Under the pieces are notes generated by a model. It was not told the origin of the DNA. It saw only the letters and a program-made list of their open reading frames with translations, and did no database searches. Below, one piece after another: positions 55,348 through 62,315 of a stretch of 64,000 nt of DNA. Made by a program: the position numbers and the translations under genes. The stretch is from assembly GCA_947498065.1 (NCBI GenBank), contig CANMIS010000005.1:62001-126000 (forward strand). The letters run 5' to 3'. The stretch is from an uncultured Erythrobacter sp. (GTDB taxonomy: Bacteria; Pseudomonadota; Alphaproteobacteria; Sphingomonadales; Sphingomonadaceae). How positions within the stretch are numbered: position 1 is the stretch's first letter; each line of letters begins with the position of its first letter.

Positions 55348-56719
55348 TCCGATTGAGGCCGCCGCGCCCAAGGTCAGCTCTCTGGCCCCCAAAGGCGCAG
55401 CGCCGGATGCGGCAAAGCTCGCCGCGCTGCTGCAGTTCGAGGCGGAAATTCGCCGCCAGGAAACCGTTGAGGAACTGCAATATCTTGTCGCCAATGAAAC
55501 GCGGCAGGTCTTGCCTTACGGCCAGATGTTTGTCCTGCGCCAGGCGCGGATCGGGCAGGGGTTTGAGGTGCAATGCGCCTCGTCCTTGGCGACCGTGGAC
55601 CGCAATGCGCCGCTGATCCACGCGCTGGAAAAGGCGATTGAACGCCTCGCTCAGGATCACGGGCTGGAGCAACCCAACGCCTTTGATGCGGCCAGGCTGC
55701 GCGCGGATGAGGCCTTTGACCAATATCCCTACTCCCAGCTGCATTGGCAGCCGCTGCTCGGCAAAGACGGCGAAGTGTTCGGCGGTCTGCTGTTCGCCCG
55801 CGATGAGCCATTGCGAGAGGGCGAGAAATACCGCGCGGCCCGCATTGCGGAGACGGCGGCGCATTCCTGGCTGGCGCTGAGCGGCGGCAAGCCTGTGCGC
55901 CGACTGCCCGTGATCGACAGCAAGAAGAAGAAATGGATTGCGGTCGCCATCGCGGTGATCCTGCTGTTCCCAGTGCGCCTCACGGCTTTGGCGCCGGCTG
56001 AGATCGTTGCTGAGCGGCCCTACATCGTCGCTGCACCGTTTTCAGGCCGGATTGCCTCAATCGAAGTCACACCGAATGCTCCGGTGAAGGCGGGCCAAGT
56101 CCTCCTGCGCTTTGACGACGTGCGCCTCGATAACGAGCTGGAGCTGGCCGAGGAAAGGCTGGCCGTTGCTCGCTCGCGCCTCGAACGCTCCACCAGCTCC
56201 GCGTTCAGTGACGAGGACGAGACCTCTGATATTGCGATCATGCGGGCCGAGGTCGAGGTCGCGCAGGCCGAATATGATTATGCGAAAGAGCTCGCCGGAC
56301 AATCGGCGATAACCGCTCAGCGCGACGGTATGGCTTTGTTCAGCGACCGCCGCGATTGGGAGGGACGCGCGGTCAATGTCGGCGATCCGATTATGCAGGT
56401 CGTCAATCCAGATGAGGTGATGATCCGCATCGATCTGCCCGCTGCGGAGCAGATGTCGCTGGAAAAGGGCGCGAAGATTAAGATGTGGCTCGATTCCCAG
56501 CCTTTGTGGGCCATCGACGGCCTGCTGGAGACGGCAAGCTATCAGGCCCGCCAGACCCCCGATGGAACGCTCGCCTTTGCGCTCACCGCGCGGCTCGATG
56601 GCGATAACCCCCGGATTGGATCGCGCGGTACGGCTCAGGTCTATGGCCGCTGGGTGCCGTTTGTTTACTCGCTGCTGCGCCGGCCGATTGCTGCCCTGCG
56701 CCAATTTGTCGGACTATGA
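55328..56719 (+). CDS. HlyD-type adaptor 2 with an extra N-terminal soluble domain
   Basis: 463-aa protein; the ATG at 55328 overlaps the end of the previous gene by 20 bp. Residues 20-190 form a soluble, cytoplasmic domain with GAF-like appearance (ETVEELQYLVANETRQVLPY, LHWQPLLGKDGEVFGGLLFARDEP); this is a loose match. A membrane helix follows (KKKKWIAVAIAVILLFPVRL, about 202-220), then a HlyD core: IASIEVTPNAPVKAGQVLLRF and a coiled-coil (LDNELELAEERLAVARSRLERS), and a barrel (IDLPAAEQMSLEKGAKIKMW). A cytoplasmic sensor domain fused to an adaptor is unusual and may let the exporter sense cargo or a ligand. Confidence 0.8.
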   Translation: MAASQADPIEAAAPKVSSLAPKGAAPDAAKLAALLQFEAEIRRQETVEELQYLVANETRQVLPYGQMFVLRQARIGQGFEVQCASSLATVDRNAPLIHALEKAIERLAQDHGLEQPNAFDAARLRADEAFDQYPYSQLHWQPLLGKDGEVFGGLLFARDEPLREGEKYRAARIAETAAHSWLALSGGKPVRRLPVIDSKKKKWIAVAIAVILLFPVRLTALAPAEIVAERPYIVAAPFSGRIASIEVTPNAPVKAGQVLLRFDDVRLDNELELAEERLAVARSRLERSTSSAFSDEDETSDIAIMRAEVEVAQAEYDYAKELAGQSAITAQRDGMALFSDRRDWEGRAVNVGDPIMQVVNPDEVMIRIDLPAAEQMSLEKGAKIKMWLDSQPLWAIDGLLETASYQARQTPDGTLAFALTARLDGDNPRIGSRGTAQVYGRWVPFVYSLLRRPIAALRQFVGL

Positions 56720-58875
56720 GCTCAGCGGCGATCCCTATTGATCTGCCGGAGATGCCAAAGCCGCCTCCGCTGCCCGCCTTGCGGCAGGAATTGCGGATCG
56801 AGCCGGGCGCGCCGCTTGTCAATGGAGCGCCGAGCTGGAACCTGTTCGACCCGGTCCGCCATGCGTTCTTCCAACTTGGTCAGATCGAATTTGTCATTTT
56901 CTCGCATTGGGCGAGCGGCAATCTGGCGAGGATCGGTGATGATCTGGAGCAGCGCGGCCTCACCGGCGACGAAGCCAACGAAGCGTTTAATGCCGTCGTA
57001 GAATTCGCCGCGACCAATGGTCTTACCGTCGGCCCGGTGGGGCGTGACAGCGTCTCTGCCTTTATGGAGCAGCGCGCCAGCAATAAGAAAGCGGCGTGGA
57101 AGTGGTTGCTCGACAATTATCTCTTCATCCGCATTCCTTTGGTGAAGCCAGCGCGCTTTCTGGAGCGCACGATTGAGCACGTCCGCCCGCTGTGGTCGCT
57201 CTACAGCCTGGTGTTCTTCGCCGTGCTTGCGCTCACCAGCCTGTTTCTGGTTTCGCGCCAATGGGATGCCTTCATGGCGTCGTTTCTCTATTTCTTCAGC
57301 TGGCAGGGCCTGATCGCTTACGGAGCAGGACTGTTCTTCGTGAAGATCTTGCACGAGCTAGGCCACGCCTACACCGCGACCCGCTATGGCTGCCGCGTGC
57401 CGACAATGGGGGTCAGCTTTCTGGTGATGATGCCCGTGCTCTACACCGATACAACCGCGGCCTGGCGGCTGACATCGCGCAAGAAACGCCTGGCGATTGA
57501 TTGTGCAGGGGTGGCCGCAGAGCTGATGGTGGCGAGCATCGCGACGATGCTGTGGGTGATCCTGCCCGATGGCACCGCGCGCAGCGTCGCCTTTATTCTG
57601 GCGACGACCAGCTGGATCATGAGCCTCGCGATCAATCTCAATCCGTTCATGCGCTTCGATGGCTATTACGTGCTGTCGGACTTTCTCAACGTGCCCAATT
57701 TACAGCCGCGCGCATTTGCTCTGGGCAAGTGGAAGATGCGCGAAATCTTCTTCGGGCTGGGTGTCGATGCCCCGGAGGAAGTGCCGCGCAAGCTGAGGCG
57801 CGGGATGATCATCTATGCCTATGCGACCTGGATTTACCGCCTGTTCCTGTTCACCGGGATTGCGATCCTGGTCTACAATTTGTTTTTTCAACCGCTCGGA
57901 CTGATCCTGGCGATTGTGGAGTTAGCGGTGTTTATTGGCCGCCCGGTGTTTGCCGAAATGCGAGAGTGGGCTGGCCTGCGCAAATCGATCACCAGCACGC
58001 GGCGGGGCAAGGCATGGTTTTGGATATTGGGCGGGCTGCTGCTTGCTGCATTCCTGCCGCTCGACCGGCACGTCACCGGCTATGCCGTCCTCACTCCTGT
58101 GGGCGCTGCGCCGATTGTTTCAGGAGAGCCCGCGCGCGTTGTCAAAGTGATCGCGCAAAACGGCCAGACAGTCACCGCTGGCGATCCGATCATAGAGCTC
58201 GATGCGCCGGAACTCGCAGCCGACGCCGCCTCCACTAAAGTGCGGATTGCTCAGCTTGAGCTGCAAATGGGCCGCTCCATGGCCGACAGCCGAGATCGCT
58301 CCAATCGCGCTGTGTTGGAGCGCGAACTGGCGAGGGAGCGCGGCAAGCTGGCTGGACTGGAACGACGGGCTGACAAGCTGATCCTGCGTGCGCCGGGCCC
58401 GGGCACCGTCTCCGGCCTGATGCCCGACATGCATCCCGGTCGCTGGATTGGCGGCGAGGAAGTGATCGCGCATGTGGTGACGCCGAGCGATTACGACGTT
58501 CAGGCCTATGTGCCAGAGGACGAGATTTGGCGCCTCAGCGATGGTGCGCTGGGCACATTTGTAGCCTCCGACGCAGGCGGGCCGTCGCGCTCTGCCAAGC
58601 TGGTTGAGATGTCTTCAAGCGCGATTGCAAGGCTAGAACAGCCCATCCTCGCCTCGACCAACGGCGGGCCGATTGCGGTCGATAAGGATGGCGAGGAGCT
58701 GGCCCCGAGAGAAGCGCTGTACCGAATTCGGATGATTGCGGAAAAGGGCGCGCTCAGCGGCGCGGATTATCAGATCCAGCTGGTGCCCGGATCGGTCCAA
58801 ATCCGCACCGAAGGGCGCTCTTTTGCGGAGTGGGCTGCGACTGAGCTCGCCCGCATGTTCCGCCGCATTTTCTGA
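56716..58875 (+). CDS. M50 (site-2-type) metalloprotease fused to a HlyD-type domain, PqqD-like N-terminus
   Basis: Polytopic membrane protein (719 aa), start overlapping the previous stop by 4 bp. Residues 40-110 resemble a PqqD/RRE-type peptide-binding domain (WNLFDPVRHAFFQLGQIEFVIF). A membrane core of about 6-8 helices carries the M50 zinc site KILHELGHAYTATRYG (His213, Glu214, His217) and NLNPFMRFDGYYVLSDF (Asn309, Asp315). After the last helix (about residue 435-455) a HlyD-like domain follows with VVKVIAQNGQTVTAGDPIIELD and a coiled-coil (VRIAQLELQMGRSM, NRAVLERELARERGKLAGL). It ends convergent to cheB. Protein export with its TolC and adaptor neighbours is inferred; the proteolytic role is suggested by the intact zinc motifs. 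Confidence 0.85.
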   Translation: MSSAAIPIDLPEMPKPPPLPALRQELRIEPGAPLVNGAPSWNLFDPVRHAFFQLGQIEFVIFSHWASGNLARIGDDLEQRGLTGDEANEAFNAVVEFAATNGLTVGPVGRDSVSAFMEQRASNKKAAWKWLLDNYLFIRIPLVKPARFLERTIEHVRPLWSLYSLVFFAVLALTSLFLVSRQWDAFMASFLYFFSWQGLIAYGAGLFFVKILHELGHAYTATRYGCRVPTMGVSFLVMMPVLYTDTTAAWRLTSRKKRLAIDCAGVAAELMVASIATMLWVILPDGTARSVAFILATTSWIMSLAINLNPFMRFDGYYVLSDFLNVPNLQPRAFALGKWKMREIFFGLGVDAPEEVPRKLRRGMIIYAYATWIYRLFLFTGIAILVYNLFFQPLGLILAIVELAVFIGRPVFAEMREWAGLRKSITSTRRGKAWFWILGGLLLAAFLPLDRHVTGYAVLTPVGAAPIVSGEPARVVKVIAQNGQTVTAGDPIIELDAPELAADAASTKVRIAQLELQMGRSMADSRDRSNRAVLERELARERGKLAGLERRADKLILRAPGPGTVSGLMPDMHPGRWIGGEEVIAHVVTPSDYDVQAYVPEDEIWRLSDGALGTFVASDAGGPSRSAKLVEMSSSAIARLEQPILASTNGGPIAVDKDGEELAPREALYRIRMIAEKGALSGADYQIQLVPGSVQIRTEGRSFAEWAATELARMFRRIF

Positions 58876-58877
58876 AC

Positions 58878-59936
58878 CTAGGCCGCGAGCTGGTCTGCAC
58901 CGGCGGCTTTGCTGGTGAGTTCGAGCGCCTTTGCCGCCAATTCCTCAACGCCAAGATAATGCGTGCCCGCACTGGCTCTGCGCGCGGCATCAATCCGTTC
59001 GCCATTCCCGGCGACCGTGGCCTGTTGCAGCAGGGTCTCCTTGCCCGCATCGCGCAGCATAGCGAGGCCTTTGGCTCCGTCCGTCCCCGGCCCTTCCAGC
59101 AGACCGCCGACGCAGTCGATCCCGGCGCGGGTCAAGGCTCCAAAGAGCAAGTCTGCCGAAGGTCGCACCCCGCCAACCGGATCGCGGTCGACCAAGCGCA
59201 GAACAGGCGGCGGCCCTGCCTCGATCATCGCATGGTAATCGCTGTCATAGGCGATATAGACCGTGCCTTGCTCCATTACCGCGCCATTGCTGGCCTTGGC
59301 CAAGGTGCAGGCGACCGACGAGGACAGTTTGGTCATAAAGTCTTGCGCATCGCCTTCATCGCAATCGAGCGTGATCAGCGTGGGCGGGCAATTGGCGGGC
59401 AGGGCGGCCAAAATCTGCCTCAGCGGACCAAGGCTGGTGTTGCCGCCCGACAAAGCGAGTACTTTGCCGTCCCATTCATAGCCTGCAGCGGCTTCATCTG
59501 CGCCGCCGCCAGCGACCTCACCGCCGCTCTTAAGCTCACCATTCACCGCATCGAGCACAATCTTGCCCAGCTCTGCGACGGCGGCTTTAAAGTTCTCTTG
59601 TGAGGTGTTCACCGGCTTTGGAAAGCATGCCACCGCGCCCAGATCGAGTGCGCGTTGAGCCGTGCCCGTGCCGCTTTGCGTAATGCTGGAGAGCATCACC
59701 ACCGGCAGTGGGTTTTCCTCCATAATCTCTTGCAGAAAATCGATCCCGCTCATCCCGGGCATCTCAACATCCAGCGTGATGATATTGGGTTTGAGCTCTT
59801 CTATCTGATCGCGCGCATCGTCGGCGTTTCGGGCGGTGCCGATCACTTCAACATTGCGGGATTGTTCAAGAATATCGCAAAACAGGGCGCGCATTGCGGC
59901 TGAATCATCGACGACTAAAACTCGAGCTTCTTTCAT
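58878..59936 (-). CDS. cheB: CheB-like chemotaxis protein with degenerate methylesterase site
   Basis: Two-domain chemotaxis regulator (352 aa from the chosen ATG at 59936; ATGs also lie at 59954 and 59981). The receiver domain is intact: RVLVVDDSAAMR with Asp10-Asp11, phosphoacceptor Asp56 in NIITLDVEMPGMSGIDFL, VVMLSSITQSGTG and the Lys in CFPKP. The C-terminal half resembles the CheB methylesterase but the nucleophile motif (usually GASTGG) reads ALSGGNTSLGPL, and the His motif (usually QHM) reads TLDCDEG; the Asp motif is retained as GLLEGPGTDGAKGLAML. It may have lost or altered methylesterase activity, or act on a different ester. Confidence 0.82.
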   Translation of the reverse strand: MKEARVLVVDDSAAMRALFCDILEQSRNVEVIGTARNADDARDQIEELKPNIITLDVEMPGMSGIDFLQEIMEENPLPVVMLSSITQSGTGTAQRALDLGAVACFPKPVNTSQENFKAAVAELGKIVLDAVNGELKSGGEVAGGGADEAAAGYEWDGKVLALSGGNTSLGPLRQILAALPANCPPTLITLDCDEGDAQDFMTKLSSSVACTLAKASNGAVMEQGTVYIAYDSDYHAMIEAGPPPVLRLVDRDPVGGVRPSADLLFGALTRAGIDCVGGLLEGPGTDGAKGLAMLRDAGKETLLQQATVAGNGERIDAARRASAGTHYLGVEELAAKALELTSKAAGADQLAA

Positions 59937-60160
59937 TGGAAGAGGTGTTCCCATGCGTTGTGTTTGACCAAAGGCGCGCATGGCAAAGCCCTACGCAAAG
60001 CATCTCTGCTAGGCGTCCGGGTTTACTGAATGGATGCTAAAGAGGTCGCTGATGTCCTCCTCGTATTCGCCCCTAGATGGCTGGCAATTCTCCCTTGATC
60101 CACGCTGACTAAACCCAGTCTCAGCAATCAACGCAGACCAGCCAGAGATAGGGGCTATCC

Positions 60161-62011
60161 ATGACAATTCAGAAGCTGACCCGCATAGGAGGGGCAGGTA
60201 TCGTCGCCATCATCATCATTTCACTGTTGGTGATCACCTATGCACTCAACTTGGTGCGACTTGGGGGCGATCTTGACGATGAAAACCAGCTCACAGACGA
60301 GCTGATCGCAGATGTCCTGCCGCCACCGCAATATTTGGTCGAACCGTTTCTGACCGCCAGCCTGCTGGAGGAAAATCCGCAGGAATACGACCAGCACGTG
60401 GCCAAACTGACGGAGCTTAAACAGGAATGGAGCGAGCGCCGCAGCTATTGGGCGGCCTCCAGCCTCCCGCCTGAAATCCTCAGCAAACTGGAAGAGACCG
60501 CCGCGACCGAGGGCGAAGCGTTCTGGGCGGAACTTGAGGGCACTATGATACCGGCTGTGCGCAATGGCCAGGTGCCGGTGTCCGATGCATCTATGGACCG
60601 CCTCCAAGCAATCTTTGGCGTGCACCGCGAAAAGACCGAGGCGATTGTGGCCCAGGCCTTCGCGCTGAAAGCGGAAAAGGAAGAGATTACAGAATCCACC
60701 GTTGGCTGGACTTTGGCGGCAATCGGCTTGGCTGGCTTTGCGCTGCTCGGGTCAGTCCTGTTCGCGATCTTCATGCTGAAGCGACGCGTGCTTGATGCCT
60801 TGGCCAGTACAGCTGACACCATGAAGAAGATGGCCGCTGGCGATCTTGAAGTGGGCAAAACCAAGGACCATCGTCCGGACGAGATTGGCGAGATGACCGC
60901 CGCGATTGAGGTGTTTCGTGAGACCTCGCGCGCAGAGGTTGAAAGCTCAGCCAAGCAGCGCTTTGTCGTCGATGAGCTCACGACTGCGCTCGATAAGCTG
61001 GCCGAAGGCGACCTAGCCTATCAGATCGAGACCGAGCTGGATCCAGAATATGAAGCGCTTCGTTCAAGCTATAACAATTCGGTTGAGCGTCTGCGCAGCC
61101 TCATGCAGCAAGTCAGCGAGACCGTGTCCAGCGTGAACACGGGCGCATCGGAAATCCGAGCTGCGTCTGATGATCTGGCATCGCGCAATGAAATGCAGGC
61201 GGCGCGTCTTGAAGAGACCGCAGCGGCGATGAGCCAGGTCACCGAACTGGTGAAGACCTCAGCCAAGAAAGCGGCCGAATCGCAGCAGTCTATCTCGGGC
61301 ACTCATTCGGTTGCGCATGATGGCGGAGCGGTGGTGAAGCGCGCCGTGGAAGCGATGGCGTCGATTGAGAAATCGGCCAATGAAATCACGCAGATCATTG
61401 ATGTGATTGACGGCATCGCGTTCCAGACCAACCTGCTGGCTCTCAACGCCGGTGTGGAAGCAGCCCGTGCGGGTGATGCAGGCAAAGGCTTTGCAGTGGT
61501 TGCGAATGAAGTTCGCGCCCTTGCTCAGCGGAGCGCCGATGCCGCGCGTGACATCAAAGAGCTGATCACGACCTCTACCGATCAAGTCGGTGAAGGCGTG
61601 GAGCTGGTCGGTGAAACGGGCACGCTGCTTGAAAGCATTGTTGAGCGAATTGCGACGGTGAACGAGCAGGTGAGCGACATTGCCGATGCCTCTCAATCAC
61701 AGGCCGAAAACCTGGAGCAGGTCAATGTGTCTGTCGGCGAAATGGACCGCATGACGCAGCAGAACGCCGCAATGGTGGAGGAATCGACCGCGGCCGCTCG
61801 CAGCCTTGCCGATGAAGCGGGCGAACTGGGCGGATTGGTGAGCCAGTTCAGCGTCGGTGACGACATCGCTCAGACTGCGCAAGCCGTCAAAACGGTCGTC
61901 TCGGTGAAGAAGGACACCAAGCCTGCGCCTTCCGCCAAGCGCGCTCCCCCGGTCTCCGGCAATCTCGCCCTCGCAGCTGATGTGAGCGACGACGATTGGA
62001 GCGAATTCTGA
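60161..62011 (+). CDS. Methyl-accepting chemotaxis protein
   Basis: Transmembrane chemoreceptor (616 aa). TM1 is residues 8-32 (GAGIVAIIIISLLVITYALN), a mostly helical periplasmic domain of about 150 residues follows, and TM2 spans about 182-206. Then come HAMP (KKMAAGDLEVGKTKDHRPDE), a second HAMP-like segment (LDKLAEGDLAYQIETELD) and the signalling hairpin with tip IAFQTNLLALNAGVEAARAG. The C-terminus is DDDWSEF, an xWxxF peptide of the kind that tethers CheR or CheB. The sensory domain does not tell its ligand. It heads the rightward chemotaxis operon, divergent from cheB by 224 bp. Confidence 0.92.
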   Translation: MTIQKLTRIGGAGIVAIIIISLLVITYALNLVRLGGDLDDENQLTDELIADVLPPPQYLVEPFLTASLLEENPQEYDQHVAKLTELKQEWSERRSYWAASSLPPEILSKLEETAATEGEAFWAELEGTMIPAVRNGQVPVSDASMDRLQAIFGVHREKTEAIVAQAFALKAEKEEITESTVGWTLAAIGLAGFALLGSVLFAIFMLKRRVLDALASTADTMKKMAAGDLEVGKTKDHRPDEIGEMTAAIEVFRETSRAEVESSAKQRFVVDELTTALDKLAEGDLAYQIETELDPEYEALRSSYNNSVERLRSLMQQVSETVSSVNTGASEIRAASDDLASRNEMQAARLEETAAAMSQVTELVKTSAKKAAESQQSISGTHSVAHDGGAVVKRAVEAMASIEKSANEITQIIDVIDGIAFQTNLLALNAGVEAARAGDAGKGFAVVANEVRALAQRSADAARDIKELITTSTDQVGEGVELVGETGTLLESIVERIATVNEQVSDIADASQSQAENLEQVNVSVGEMDRMTQQNAAMVEESTAAARSLADEAGELGGLVSQFSVGDDIAQTAQAVKTVVSVKKDTKPAPSAKRAPPVSGNLALAADVSDDDWSEF

Positions 62012-62039
62012 CCGCGCTTGGGGTCAGTGGAGAATTGCC

Positions 62040-62315
62040 ATGACAAAGCTGAAATTGCCAAATGTGTGCAACCGCGCCGCGACGGAGATCGTCCGCGATG
62101 ATCTGATCGAAGCGCTCGGTTCTGAGACGATCGACGGCCCCTATCCGGTGGATGCCAGCGAGGTTGAACAGATGAGCCATGCCGCACTGCAATTGCTGGT
62201 CTCAGCAGCCAAAACTGGCCCCGGTGTACAGATCGACCCTGCCTCAGACGCGTTTCGAGACGCGGTGAAACTGGCTGGACTCGAACACGTCTTTTGGGAG
62301 GCGAGCGAGACATGA
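62040..62315 (+). CDS. STAS-domain protein
   Basis: Small cytoplasmic protein (91 aa) of STAS type, encoded between the MCP and cheA. Features seen are LPNVCNRAATEIVRDDLIEAL, VDASEVEQMSHAALQLLVSA (the region of the usual regulatory Ser/Thr; here Ser in EQMSHAA) and FRDAVKLAGLEHVFWEAS. Its stop overlaps the cheA start by 4 bp (ATGA), so it is co-translated with the kinase. In other alphaproteobacteria a STAS protein in this place is linked to chemotaxis, though its exact role is not settled. Confidence 0.82.
   Translation: MTKLKLPNVCNRAATEIVRDDLIEALGSETIDGPYPVDASEVEQMSHAALQLLVSAAKTGPGVQIDPASDAFRDAVKLAGLEHVFWEASET

Noticed and set aside
60111..60117. GACTAAAC-like sequence upstream of the MCP gene as a third member of the adhesin repeats
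   Set aside because: Single imperfect copy (GACTAAA) without a partner 11 bp away, so likely chance.
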